Notes: generated by a model from the letters alone, not told the origin. A DNA stretch of 64,000 nt from Salinicoccus sp. RF5 (GCF_020786625.1 NZ_JAJGRC010000003.1:62001-126000), one strand, 5' to 3'. Shown: positions 17,504 through 26,651, numbered from the stretch's first letter. Numbers and translations are program-made.

Positions 17504-18666
17504 GCGGACTCCTCTCAGCGCCGACGCTGTTTGTCAGTGGCCTCCTGCTGCTTGTGCTGTTCATCGGGGGGCTGTTGGCATACAGGCTGAAAATACCTGA
17601 TGTCATCATTTTCCTTCTGCTTGGAATCATGATTGGACTCTTCATGGAAGAATCGGAGCTGATGCACTATGCGGCCGAAATCGGAATCGTCCTCCTGTTC
17701 TTCATGCTGGGTATGGAATTTCCCATAAAAGTGCTCGGCCGTATGGCGCGGGACATCTATATTCCCGGTCTGATCGATCTGGTGCTGTCCTTCGGGGTGA
17801 CCTTCTTCATTGCCCTATTCATGGGACTCGACATAACGAGTGCCATGCTTGTCGGCGGGGTCGTCTATGCCACCAGCTCATCGATTACTGCGAAGATGCT
17901 GCAGAAGAGCAACCGTCTCATCAATGATGAGTCGGGCTTCATGCTTGGACTGCTGATATTCGAGGATATGGTGGCGCCGATACTTGTAGCCGTCATCGCG
18001 AGCATGTATTTGAGCGGCGGCATTTCAGGTGTGCAGCTTTTCATCGTCTTTGTGAAGATTGCGGCCCTGATTGCTGTAGCGATTTTCCTCGCCAGGGTGG
18101 TCTTCACCCGCCTCAGGCCGTTCATTGGACGCCTGCTGGATGAGGATTTCTTCATCCTGTTCATCATCGGGTTCTCCCTGTTGTATGCAGGGCTGACTCT
18201 GTGGCTTGGCCTGTCGGAAGTGCTCGGTGCCTTCCTTGCCGGCATCATGTTTGCTGAAGTGAGGCAGTCTAAAGACCTGCAGAACCATACCCGGAACATG
18301 CGCGATCTTCTGATTCCGGTTTTCTTCATCTATTTCGGAACGACGATAGATGTCACAGAAGGGGTGCCGATGATTCCATTGCTGAGCGTCCTGCTCGTAT
18401 GGTCCATCGTTGCCAAGATCGCCGTCGGGTATTTCGGCGGACAGATATATGGTCTGGGGATAAAGCAATCCTGGACTGCTGGCTTCTCGCTCACCCAGCG
18501 GGGCGAGTTCTCGATCATCATCGCTGCACTCGCTGCGACTGAGCTCAAGACATTCAGCGGCATGTTCATATTCTTTTGCGCTGTGGCAGGAATACTGCTG
18601 TTTGAAATGGCACCCCAGATCGCCGCGCGGCTTGCTGCCATGCGTAAGGCAGGAGGTTCTCCGTAG
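17500..18666 (+). CDS. khtU: KhtU-like K+(Na+)/H+ antiporter, CPA2 family
   Basis: 388 aa, about eleven to twelve TM segments of the Kef/CPA2 exchanger domain. Visible family signatures are LLLGIMIGLF, FFMLGMEFP, the ATSSSITAKML helix break, LIFEDMVAPIL with the acidic ion-binding ED, and FSLTQRGEFSII near the C-terminus. There is no cytosolic TrkA-N domain, in keeping with KhtU where the separate KhtT subunit regulates it. The ATG overlaps the KhtT-like second fragment by four bases. The role is potassium or sodium efflux in exchange for protons, useful in alkaline or saline stress. Confidence 0.85.
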   Translation: MSGLLSAPTLFVSGLLLLVLFIGGLLAYRLKIPDVIIFLLLGIMIGLFMEESELMHYAAEIGIVLLFFMLGMEFPIKVLGRMARDIYIPGLIDLVLSFGVTFFIALFMGLDITSAMLVGGVVYATSSSITAKMLQKSNRLINDESGFMLGLLIFEDMVAPILVAVIASMYLSGGISGVQLFIVFVKIAALIAVAIFLARVVFTRLRPFIGRLLDEDFFILFIIGFSLLYAGLTLWLGLSEVLGAFLAGIMFAEVRQSKDLQNHTRNMRDLLIPVFFIYFGTTIDVTEGVPMIPLLSVLLVWSIVAKIAVGYFGGQIYGLGIKQSWTAGFSLTQRGEFSIIIAALAATELKTFSGMFIFFCAVAGILLFEMAPQIAARLAAMRKAGGSP

Positions 18667-18725
18667 GACAGCCGGAAGGGGGATCATTTTTATAGGTGGA
18701 CGGAAATTTATTCTCTGTATTTTTC

Positions 18726-18771
18726 AGAAGTAGGGCGGTCTCTTGTACGGGGCTCCGCGCTACTTCTTTTT
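18726..18771 (+). terminator. Terminator after khtU
   Basis: AGAAGTAG-GCGG pairs with CCGC-CTACTTCT across a 16-base loop and is followed by TTTTTAT. Confidence 0.75.
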
Positions 18772-18876
18772 ATTCATCAATTGTTGTTGCAATCAACTAA
18801 TGAATGAATTATCCATAAAGGGAAATTAAAAAGCATTCTCAGACAATTTTACAAAGAAAATGGGCATTATCATTTA

Positions 18877-18890
18877 ATGAATTTATTCAT
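18877..18890 (+). promoter_or_regulatory. Palindrome ahead of the AraC gene
   Basis: ATGAATTTATTCAT is a perfect two-fold repeat 38 bp before the AraC start, with related ATGAAT-containing half-sites at about 18799 and 18904. It may be a regulator site. The composition is AT-rich, so chance is possible. Confidence 0.3.
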
Positions 18891-18927
18891 CAGACATGAG
18901 AAGATGAATACATAGAGGGTGGTAGCA

Positions 18928-19770
18928 TTGAAGAATTCATACTTTGTCAACTATCAGATGAAAGGTATCTGGGAAGAGGCGTCCTATCATTCACATCAGG
19001 AATATGAGATATATATCTTTCACGATGGAGTCTGTCGCTATCTGATCAATAATCAGATCTACGACCTCGAGCCTGGAGATATTCTTCTGATGGATGGGTT
19101 GGCGCTTCATAAGCCCAATGTACCACGCAACAGCGAATATGTGCGCAGTGTCATCCATTTCTCCCCGCAGTGGATACGAGGTCTGCTGAAAGAACTGGGG
19201 GGACTTTATCTGCTCAAAGTATTCGAGGAACGTCATCATTACTTCATTCGTACGAAAATGAATGACGAATACAAAAAACTCGAAACGGTCATACGGCGGA
19301 TGGATGAATTGGAGAAGTTCGAAGATGAAGAGAATGCAGAAATGGAACAGAAGGCTCTGTTCGTTCAAATGCTTACAATCATCCATCGTATCGGTGAACC
19401 CGATAAGCTGAAACAGCCGGGAGTCCATTCAGAGAAAATTGAACATGCTGAAAAGATAGCAGCATACATCCAGCAGCATTATACGGAGAAGGTGACGATC
19501 GATATGGTTGCATCCGACCTCAATATCAGCAAGTCATATGTATCCCACGTGTTCAGGGAAATGACGGGATTCACGGTTATGGAGTACGTTATGGGGTCGC
19601 GTTTGATGCGGGCGAAATATCTGCTCGAGGCGGAGCCTTCGAAACCGTTGAAGGACATAGCCTTTGAAAGTGGATTTGAAAGTGCTTCACATTTCAGTCG
19701 CTATTTTAAAGAGAAAGTGGGCGTAACGGCAAAGGAGTACCGCCAGACACGCTTGAAAATCTATATATGA
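18928..19770 (+). CDS. AraC family transcriptional regulator
   Basis: 280 aa. An N-terminal cupin-like sensing domain (HSHQEYEIYIFHDGVCRYLI, then LEPGDILLMDG) occupies residues 15-150. The C-terminal double helix-turn-helix (DMVASDLNISKSYVSHVF and PLKDIAFESGFESASHFSRYFK) occupies about 180-280. This is the arrangement of sugar-responsive AraC activators. GAGGGTGG stands 5 bp before a TTG at 18928, which I take as the start; a GTG at 18919 lies inside the ribosome binding site. The gene is 12 bp ahead of the Gfo/Idh operon on the same strand and very likely regulates it. Confidence 0.85.
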   Translation: MKNSYFVNYQMKGIWEEASYHSHQEYEIYIFHDGVCRYLINNQIYDLEPGDILLMDGLALHKPNVPRNSEYVRSVIHFSPQWIRGLLKELGGLYLLKVFEERHHYFIRTKMNDEYKKLETVIRRMDELEKFEDEENAEMEQKALFVQMLTIIHRIGEPDKLKQPGVHSEKIEHAEKIAAYIQQHYTEKVTIDMVASDLNISKSYVSHVFREMTGFTVMEYVMGSRLMRAKYLLEAEPSKPLKDIAFESGFESASHFSRYFKEKVGVTAKEYRQTRLKIYI

Positions 19771-19782
19771 GGAGAGGTTAAT

Positions 19783-20928
19783 ATGAATAAAGTGAAACTG
19801 GGAATTATAGGATTCGGCGCCCAAGGAGGCGCATATGCAGGGTTCATTGCAGAAGGCAGAGTGAAGAACATGGAAATCGGAGCCATCTGCGACATTGATT
19901 CTGCGAAGAAAGAAGAGGCGGCAGAGAAGTACCCTGATACCCCTTTCTATGAAGACTACATAGAAATGATGGAAAGTGGTGCAGTCGACGCAGTAGTGAC
20001 GACTGTTCCCCATTATCTCCATCCGGAAATGGGAATTGAGGCGCTGAAGCGGGACATCCATCCCCTGGTCGAGAAACCGGCTGGTGTGTATACGAAGCAG
20101 GTGAAAGAACTGAACGACTATGCCGCAGAAAAGCCGAACCTTACCTACGCGATCGTCTTCAACCAGCGTACGAACGAATTGTATCGGAAGGTGAAAAGCA
20201 TCATCGATAACGATGAGATAGGTGATATAAGGCGTACCAACTGGATCATCACGACATGGTGGAGGCCACAGGGGTACTATGATCAAAGTGCATGGAGAGC
20301 GACATGGGAAGGAGAAGGAGGCGGGGTGCTCGTCAATCAGGCCCCTCACCAGCTGGACCTCCTGCAGTGGATTGCCGGTATGCCAGAGTCAGTATATTCC
20401 AAGGTGAAATACGGATATCAGAGGGATATCGCTGTTGAAGACGAAGTGACGACGCTGCTGGATTATGGGAACGGAGCGACGGGGGTATTCGTGACCTGCA
20501 CCCATGACATCATCGGTACAGATCGTTTGGAGATCCTTGGAGACAAGGGAAAGATTGTTGTCGATGACAGTAAAACCCTGACAGTAAAACGACTTAAGAA
20601 ACCTGAGCCTGAAATGAACAAATCCATGAACATGGAGGATGTAGCCAAAATTTTCATGGGAGAATCCACCGATGACATCTATGAAACGGAAGTGAAGGAG
20701 TTCGAAAGCGTATGGGGCGGCCAGCATATTGCTGTACTCGAGAATTTCGCTGCGAACATTCTTGATGGCGTCCCGCTCATTGCTCCAGGAAGCGACGGTA
20801 TTCAAGGGGTCGCTCTGGCCAATGCCATCCACCTCTCCAGCTGGTTGGGCAAGGAAGTCGAACTGCCGGTGGATGAAGAACAGTACCTGGCTGAGTTGAA
20901 TGAAAGGATTGCTGAAGAAAAGCAGTGA
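19783..20928 (+). CDS. Gfo/Idh/MocA family oxidoreductase 1
   Basis: 381 aa. The Rossmann fold starts with IIGFGAQGGAYAGF. The family EKP motif is VEKPAGVYTK near residue 95. A C-terminal alpha/beta substrate domain contains GGGVLVNQAPHQLDLLQWI, where the His-x3-Asp pattern marks the usual catalytic region. NAD(P)-dependent oxidation or reduction of a sugar, inositol or glycoside is expected in the cytosol. It is the first enzyme gene of the operon following the AraC gene, with GGAGAGG before the ATG. A W-R-P/W-R-A substrate motif (TWWRPQGYYDQSAWRATW) is shared with the next gene. Confidence 0.85.
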   Translation: MNKVKLGIIGFGAQGGAYAGFIAEGRVKNMEIGAICDIDSAKKEEAAEKYPDTPFYEDYIEMMESGAVDAVVTTVPHYLHPEMGIEALKRDIHPLVEKPAGVYTKQVKELNDYAAEKPNLTYAIVFNQRTNELYRKVKSIIDNDEIGDIRRTNWIITTWWRPQGYYDQSAWRATWEGEGGGVLVNQAPHQLDLLQWIAGMPESVYSKVKYGYQRDIAVEDEVTTLLDYGNGATGVFVTCTHDIIGTDRLEILGDKGKIVVDDSKTLTVKRLKKPEPEMNKSMNMEDVAKIFMGESTDDIYETEVKEFESVWGGQHIAVLENFAANILDGVPLIAPGSDGIQGVALANAIHLSSWLGKEVELPVDEEQYLAELNERIAEEKQ

Positions 20929-21000
20929 GTGTAATGGAAAGGGGGAGTGCCTCCCTTTTCCAGATATGTACAGTGTTATGCAGGAGAGGAAGGAATAATC

Positions 21001-22011
21001 ATGCTTAACGTAGGAGTTATTGGACTCGGGGATATTTCTCATATCCATCTTCCGGTCATTGAAAAGCATCCAGAAGCGCGGCTTCGTGCTGTATGTGATA
21101 TCGATGAATCGTTGGAGAGTACAGTGCCGGGAGCCGCTTTTTATACAGATTATGAAAAAATGCTCGAGGAAGAAGCACTGGACTGTGTGCATATCTGTCT
21201 ACCGCATCACCTTCACTATCCAGTGACGAAAGCCTGTGCAGAAAAAGGTGTACACATTTTTCTCGAAAAACCGCTTGCGCGCAATGCGGAAGAAGGGATA
21301 TTGATGGTGCAGCTGGAGAATGAATATCCGGAGATCAAAATGTGCGTCAGTCTTCAGAACCGTCTCAACGAGACCTTCATACAATTGAAGAAGCTCGTCG
21401 AAAGCGGAGATTATGGCAAGGTGATGGGCATCAAAGGACTTGTAACCTGGTTCAGGCCCAGAGCCTACTATGAAAGAAAACCGTGGCGGGGCATCATGGA
21501 AAAAGCCGGTGGCGGAGTGATGATCAATCAGGCGATCCATACACTCGATCTTATCCAACTGATTGGCGGGGAGATCGATACGATGCGCGGGTCCATAGAT
21601 AACCTGTTCGATTATGGAGTTGAAGTGGAAGATACCGCTACCGCAAATATCCAGTTCAAAAATGGGGCTACCGGCCTGTTTTTTGCAACGGTGACCAACG
21701 CGGTGAATTCTTCCGTGGAATTCCAGGTGATTTTAGAAAAAGGGAAATTGACGATCAAAGATAATATTCTTACCGCTGCCGATGATTCGGGCAGGAAAGT
21801 GAAAATCGTTGAAGATGAAGCGCTGCCTGGAGAGAAGTTCTATTATGGAGCAAGCCATTCAAAGCTGATCAACCAGTTCTATGAATGTATCCTGAATGTA
21901 ACAGAGAACTATATAGGACTGAATGATGCACAGACTTCGATGGAAATGATCAGTGCTATAAGAAAATCTTCACAAATCAAAAAAGCGATCAATCTGGAGG
22001 TATATAGATGA
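21001..22011 (+). CDS. Gfo/Idh/MocA family oxidoreductase 2
   Basis: 336 aa. N-terminal NAD(P)-binding sequence VGVIGLGDISHIHLP, EKP motif LEKPLARNAEEG, and the catalytic region GGGVMINQAIHTLDLIQLI. It shares the WFRPRAYYERKPWRG segment with the preceding enzyme (about residue 155), so the two may act on related substrates in opposite directions or at different steps. GGAGAGGAAGG precedes the ATG at 21001. The in-frame sequence upstream to 20947 has no good start. The last four bases overlap the TIM-barrel gene. Confidence 0.85.
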   Translation: MLNVGVIGLGDISHIHLPVIEKHPEARLRAVCDIDESLESTVPGAAFYTDYEKMLEEEALDCVHICLPHHLHYPVTKACAEKGVHIFLEKPLARNAEEGILMVQLENEYPEIKMCVSLQNRLNETFIQLKKLVESGDYGKVMGIKGLVTWFRPRAYYERKPWRGIMEKAGGGVMINQAIHTLDLIQLIGGEIDTMRGSIDNLFDYGVEVEDTATANIQFKNGATGLFFATVTNAVNSSVEFQVILEKGKLTIKDNILTAADDSGRKVKIVEDEALPGEKFYYGASHSKLINQFYECILNVTENYIGLNDAQTSMEMISAIRKSSQIKKAINLEVYR

Positions 22012-22868
22012 CCAAGGGCAAAATTGGTGTACAAATGATGATGTTGAAGGAGAAAGTGGAAGAGAACGGACCTTACGAAACGCTGAAGAGACTTCATGAG
22101 TTGGGTTATGGTGCTGTGGAAGTGTCCCAGATACCTATGACTAAAGAGAATGTGTCGGAACTTAAACGTGCGAGCGATGATTTCGGCATTAAAATTGCCG
22201 CCCTGTCTGCTGGACTTGAGCCTATATTGCCGGGAGCGCCAGGGGAGACGCTTACAGAGGACTTCGATAAAATCGTTGAAGACTGCAAGACACTCGACTG
22301 CGAGTTTGTGCGTATAGGAATGATGCCACTGAAGATGATGAGTGATAAGGACAGCATCATGTCTTTCATTGAACGTGCAGAAGAGATGGCGGGAAAGCTC
22401 GAGGAACATGGCATTCACCTGTATTACCATACGCACCATATCGAATTCCAGAAGTTCGATGGGGAGTATCTGCTTGATCTGATGAAGGATAACACGGACA
22501 AGCTTGGGTTTGAGCTGGATGTCCACTGGATACAGCGGGCGGGCGTCAACCCGGTGGAGTTCATCAAAGAGTATAAGGGGCGGATCTCCCTGCTGCACCT
22601 GAAGGACTACCGTGTTGGTGCGTTGGAGACAGAACCTGAAGATTTTGAAGATATGGCGAAATTCTTCCATAAGTTCACGAACATCATTGAATTCGCGGAA
22701 GTAGGGGAAGGCAACCTGGATATGCCGGCGATAATCGAAGCGGGACTGGAAAGTGGAGCGGAATACTTCCTGATCGAACAGGATGATACTTATGGAAGGG
22801 ACCCGTTCGACAGTCTTGAGATTTCTGCCGGAAACTTGAGGGAACTGGGTTACGGCGATTGGTTTTAA
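22008..22868 (+). CDS. Sugar phosphate isomerase/epimerase (xylose-isomerase-like TIM barrel)
   Basis: 286 aa, AP-endonuclease-2/xylose isomerase-like fold. The metal-binding residues of the family are visible in YYHTHHIEFQ, ELDVHWIQRAG, LLHLKDYR and the C-terminal IEQDDT; EFAEVGEGN provides a further acid. Such proteins in Gfo/Idh operons act as inosose dehydratases, keto-sugar epimerases, isomerases or keto-glycoside lyases. The gene overlaps the upstream stop (ATGA), so the product is coupled to oxidoreductase 2. Confidence 0.8.
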   Translation: MTKGKIGVQMMMLKEKVEENGPYETLKRLHELGYGAVEVSQIPMTKENVSELKRASDDFGIKIAALSAGLEPILPGAPGETLTEDFDKIVEDCKTLDCEFVRIGMMPLKMMSDKDSIMSFIERAEEMAGKLEEHGIHLYYHTHHIEFQKFDGEYLLDLMKDNTDKLGFELDVHWIQRAGVNPVEFIKEYKGRISLLHLKDYRVGALETEPEDFEDMAKFFHKFTNIIEFAEVGEGNLDMPAIIEAGLESGAEYFLIEQDDTYGRDPFDSLEISAGNLRELGYGDWF

Positions 22869-22913
22869 TAGTATATAAAAACATGTGATTAAGAATGGAG
22901 GACTGAACAGACC

Positions 22914-23990
22914 ATGGGTAATAAAGACGGTATGAACTATGCACCGAAAGGGAAGCCGAATCCCGTAGTGAAGGAGGGGGAGTTCCCAATAGCCGCAGTG
23001 GCTTTGGATCATGGACACATCTATGGCATGTGCAATGGCCTTCTAGAAGCAGGAGCCACCCTGAAATGGGTATATGATCCCGACCCTGAGAAGGTGGAAG
23101 CCTTCAAGGAACAGTTTCCGGAAACTGAAGTGGCAGAGTCGCTTGAACAGATATTGGAGGATGATGAAGTGCAGCTGGTCGCAGCTGCAGCAATTCCTTC
23201 AGAGCGGAGCCGCCTCGGGAATACGGTCATGGAAAGTGGGAAAGATTACTTCACGGATAAGACACCATTTACTACGAAAGCGCAGTTGGAAGAAACGAAG
23301 CAGGTGGTCGCAAAGACGAACCAGAAATATATGGTCTACTTCAGTGAACGTCTGCATGTGGAAGGGGCTGTATTTGCAGGAGACCTCATCTCCGACGGCG
23401 CAATAGGCGAAGTGGTGCAGGTCACCGGATTCGGCCCCCACCGCCTTAATGCACCGAGTCGTCCGGCCTGGTTCTTCAACAAGGAGCAGTATGGCGGCAT
23501 CCTTTGCGACATCGGAAGCCATCAGATTGAACAGTTCCTCTACTACACCGGCAACAAGGACGCCCGGGTTCTGCACAGCAAAGTCGGAAATTATGACAAT
23601 GCCGAATATCCTGAGCTGGAAGATTATGGGGATGCTACGCTCGTCGGCGATAATGGAGCCACCTTCTACTTCAAAGTGGACTGGTTCACCCCGGTAGGAT
23701 TGAGTACATGGGGAGATGGAAGGACGTTCATCACCGGAACAGAAGGTACTATTGAAATCCGCAAGTATGTGGATGTGGCACGAGAAGAGTCCGGGGACCA
23801 CCTCTATCTGGTCAACGGAGACGGCGAGAAACATTATGACCTCTCCGGTAAAGTCGGATTCCCATTTTTCGGAGAGCTGATCAAGGATTGCATCCACCGT
23901 ACGGAAAATGCCATGATGCAGGAGCATGTCTTCAAAGCCGCTGAATTATGCCTGACGGCCCAGGAAGAAGCCCTGAACGTTACACAGTAG
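22914..23990 (+). CDS. Gfo/Idh/MocA family oxidoreductase 3, divergent branch
   Basis: 358 aa. The nucleotide-binding loop is unusual: AVALDHGHIYGMCNGLLEAG replaces the GxGxxG loop seen in the other two enzymes. The EKP position reads FTDKTPFTTK, with Lys kept but Pro displaced. The catalytic segment GGILCDIGSHQIEQFLYYTG keeps the Asp and His. The fold assignment is secure from the overall pattern; cofactor binding may differ. GGAGGAC lies before the ATG, 45 bp after the TIM-barrel gene. It ends the operon ahead of a hairpin. Confidence 0.75.
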   Translation: MGNKDGMNYAPKGKPNPVVKEGEFPIAAVALDHGHIYGMCNGLLEAGATLKWVYDPDPEKVEAFKEQFPETEVAESLEQILEDDEVQLVAAAAIPSERSRLGNTVMESGKDYFTDKTPFTTKAQLEETKQVVAKTNQKYMVYFSERLHVEGAVFAGDLISDGAIGEVVQVTGFGPHRLNAPSRPAWFFNKEQYGGILCDIGSHQIEQFLYYTGNKDARVLHSKVGNYDNAEYPELEDYGDATLVGDNGATFYFKVDWFTPVGLSTWGDGRTFITGTEGTIEIRKYVDVAREESGDHLYLVNGDGEKHYDLSGKVGFPFFGELIKDCIHRTENAMMQEHVFKAAELCLTAQEEALNVTQ

Positions 23991-24000
23991 GAATGAAGCT

Positions 24001-24030
24001 GCAGAAGGTCCTCAAAGCCTTCTACTTTTT
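24001..24030 (+). terminator. Probable terminator of the Gfo/Idh operon
   Basis: AGAAGG/CCTTCT stem with a 9-base loop, followed by ACTTTTT just past the stop of the third oxidoreductase. The stem is short. Confidence 0.5.
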
Positions 24031-24166
24031 CATGTCCGGGATGATGCCTTACAGATTGCAGAGATGGAGTTCCATCATCGATGATATAAAGTAGGCGCAA
24101 TGTTTCATTGGCCGCTATAGAGAGAATAGATAAGGACACTATTACTTATAGAGAGAGTGAAGTCAT

Positions 24167-24919
24167 ATGTCCAGACAGAAGAAGTGGGCGACCGGGTACC
24201 TTGTCGCATTCATCGTCATGATATTCGTAAACTATTTGACCACCACCAATGTGGGCGGGGTGGCCAACAACAATGAAACGATCATCCAGCCGGCAGGATT
24301 TGCATTCTCCATCTGGGGACTGATCTATATTCTGCTGTTCATCTGGATAATCAAGGCATTCTTTGCGAAGACATGGGAGGAATCCGTGGCCTCCCGCCTG
24401 AAGTTCTGGCCGATCGTCAATTTTATGCTGAATGCCCTGTGGATCATCGTCTTCACGCAGCAGTGGATATTCGCCTCCGTCATTGTAATCATCGCTCTGC
24501 TGTATACGCTGGCGGAAATGTATACCACATTGACGGAAACCGGCTACCACTGGTTCGATCGGCTGCCGTTTTCCATCTACTTCGCATGGGTGACGGTGGC
24601 GACCATCGTCAATATCTTCAATTTGACGGAGAAGTACAACCTTGACGGCCTCTTTGGAATGGGTGAGCTTGGATGGACGCTCCTCATACTGGCTGTGGCG
24701 ACACTGATTGGTGTTGCCATCGGAATCTACTTTAGAGACTGGCTGTATCCCCTTATCATCATCTGGCCATACTTCGGCATATACACGAAAAATGCCGGTG
24801 AGTATGGCAGCCTGGATATCGTCCTCCTCGTCGGATCGGTCATACTGCTGATCACCGCAATCATCGTCATCTTCATGAAGGTGCGCAGTGGATCGGGGAG
24901 GCCTGCAGAAAATCGATAG
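24167..24919 (+). CDS. TspO/MBR-related tryptophan-rich membrane protein
   Basis: 250 aa, seven to eight TM segments. Family signatures are PAGFAFSIWGLIYILLFIW, FWPIVNFMLNALWIIVF and FDRLPFSIYFAWVTVATIVN. It is longer than the five-helix TspO proper (about 160 aa), because two or three extra C-terminal helices follow, as in the extended tryptophan-rich sensory proteins of Firmicutes. TspO proteins bind tetrapyrroles; the function of the long form is unclear. AGAGAGTG stands before the ATG. It is monocistronic and convergent with the FAD monooxygenase gene. Confidence 0.75.
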   Translation: MSRQKKWATGYLVAFIVMIFVNYLTTTNVGGVANNNETIIQPAGFAFSIWGLIYILLFIWIIKAFFAKTWEESVASRLKFWPIVNFMLNALWIIVFTQQWIFASVIVIIALLYTLAEMYTTLTETGYHWFDRLPFSIYFAWVTVATIVNIFNLTEKYNLDGLFGMGELGWTLLILAVATLIGVAIGIYFRDWLYPLIIIWPYFGIYTKNAGEYGSLDIVLLVGSVILLITAIIVIFMKVRSGSGRPAENR

Positions 24920-24935
24920 GAATAATCAATGGGAG

Positions 24936-24966
24936 ACGCCCCTGATGCCGACAGCATCAGGGGTGT
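24936..24966. terminator. Shared hairpin between convergent genes
   Basis: CCCCTGATGC/GCATCAGGGG stem around CGACA between the TspO-like and monooxygenase genes. The T-tract is weak on both strands. Confidence 0.65.
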
Positions 24967-24969
24967 ATT

Positions 24970-26469
24970 CTATCTCATCTTAAGATTGAAGCGTTCCACA
25001 TACTCTTTGATCGGCCTGATGTTTGCTGTGGTGGCGGCCACTCCGACGTGGCCGTCCGGCCGGACGAGGAAGGCGGCGTTTCTTTTGATACCCTTCTTTT
25101 TCATATCCCTCGTCCATCGTGTGTAGTGGAGCGGGAGGCCGGACCGGTCGGACAGGTGTCTGATATTTTTGGCCGGACGGCCATAGACATGGAGCTGCCA
25201 ATCCACACTAGTGAGCGGTTCGAAGTTGTCGCCCTCTTCAATGGGCAGCCAAGGCAGGCGGTCACCACCTCTGATGCCCCCACTTCTGCCCGTACTCAAC
25301 TCACTGTCCGGATAACGGATTCTTGTCTGGGAAATGATCTTGAAGAGGATGCGTCGGACTTTGTAGGACTGCACCACTCTCGGGAATATATATGGCATCA
25401 TGATGTTCCTGAACCGTTTCCTGTTGACCGCCTCCTTGAATATGCGATCCGTCGTTGCAACGAGCTTCCGTGCAAAGGCGATCCGTTCCGTCTCGTACGT
25501 ATCCAGGATGGCGGGGTCCATCCTTCCTTTAATGGCACAGGCGAGTTTCCATGACAGGTTGAAGGCATCGCCGATGCCTGTATTCATGCCCTGACCGCCG
25601 GCCGGACTGTGTATATGGGCGGCATCCCCCAAAATGAAGGCCCGGCCTTTCCTGAATTTGTCCGTCACACGGTGATGGACCCTGTAGGGAGAATACCAGT
25701 TCACCTCTCCCACTTTGATGGGCAGTACGCTCTCGACATGGGGGATGAGCGGAGAGAACACCTGAGGGGGTTCGGGATCGATCAGGTGGGGTGGGATGAT
25801 GCCGATCAGACGGACGGTGCCGGTTGTCCGGATGTTCAGTGCCAGATTGAACTCGCTGCCCCGGAAGCCGGCCGACATCCCTTTGAACGGCTGGGTGTTT
25901 TCTGCATCTGCCACAAAGAAGATCTGGCTGTACGTGCCGCCGGGGAAATCAAGATCGAGTTGATGCCGTACTGTGCTGTGTGCACCATCACATCCGCATA
26001 CATAAGCATATCTGGAACGAGAGTTCCCCGAGTGGTTCTGAATCACTGCTTCGATGTGGTCTTCCTCTTCTTCGAATGAAATCAGTTCGGTCTGCCATTC
26101 CACCCGTATCCCCTTTGATTCCAGGTATTCGACGAGGATGGATTCATGTACATCCTGGGCCAGGCTCAGCAGGTAGGGGTAGGGGGTGATTCCTGTGCCC
26201 ATCTCCCCGATTGGGATCCTGCCGACTTCGAGACGGTCCTTATAGATGTGCACGGCATCCTCCACGATGCCGGCTTCCGTCAACCGATGTGCCAGTCCGA
26301 ACTGCCGATAGAACTCGAGTGTCCGGGCATGGACGACCATCGCCCGTGACGTCTTGCCGGGCCCGTCATTCTGTTCGATGATGCGGAACGGTACTCCCTG
26401 CTTCTCCAGTCCGATGGCAAGCGCGAGGCCGGTCGGTCCCGCACCGACGATCAATACTGCATTTTCCAT
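24970..26469 (-). CDS. FAD-dependent aromatic monooxygenase (PheA/TfdB family)
   Basis: 499 aa. The N-terminal FAD motif is VLIVGAGPTGLALAIGLEKQG, the DG motif is GCDGAHSTVR (about residue 160), and the GD motif is FILGDAAHIHSPAGGQGMNTGIGDA (about 290), read here in parts. These are the three motifs of class A flavoprotein hydroxylases. The C-terminal thioredoxin-like domain is present (residues 400-499). It should hydroxylate a phenolic or polyketide-like compound with NAD(P)H and oxygen. The ATG at 26469 is preferred because CGGAGGTGA stands just before it; the longer frame to 26505 has none. No aromatic ring-cleavage gene is nearby. Confidence 0.85.
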   Translation of the reverse strand: MENAVLIVGAGPTGLALAIGLEKQGVPFRIIEQNDGPGKTSRAMVVHARTLEFYRQFGLAHRLTEAGIVEDAVHIYKDRLEVGRIPIGEMGTGITPYPYLLSLAQDVHESILVEYLESKGIRVEWQTELISFEEEEDHIEAVIQNHSGNSRSRYAYVCGCDGAHSTVRHQLDLDFPGGTYSQIFFVADAENTQPFKGMSAGFRGSEFNLALNIRTTGTVRLIGIIPPHLIDPEPPQVFSPLIPHVESVLPIKVGEVNWYSPYRVHHRVTDKFRKGRAFILGDAAHIHSPAGGQGMNTGIGDAFNLSWKLACAIKGRMDPAILDTYETERIAFARKLVATTDRIFKEAVNRKRFRNIMMPYIFPRVVQSYKVRRILFKIISQTRIRYPDSELSTGRSGGIRGGDRLPWLPIEEGDNFEPLTSVDWQLHVYGRPAKNIRHLSDRSGLPLHYTRWTRDMKKKGIKRNAAFLVRPDGHVGVAATTANIRPIKEYVERFNLKMR

Positions 26470-26651
26470 GCATATCACCTCCGTAATGCGTTGTCCTTCC
26501 ATCATTCATTACTACTATACCCATTATCCTCTTGGGTTCCTCCTGCGGTTTCGAATGACACCCGCGGTTCTGTACCCCGGATTCTGTGCTAGAATGATAG
26601 GGTCTGAACAATCATCCCATTACATATTGGAAAGAAAGGGGCAATTCACAT

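Noticed and set aside
21909-23018. 369-codon minus-strand open frame across the sugar operon
   Set aside because: Antisense to the TIM-barrel gene and both its flanks; no recognisable protein pattern.
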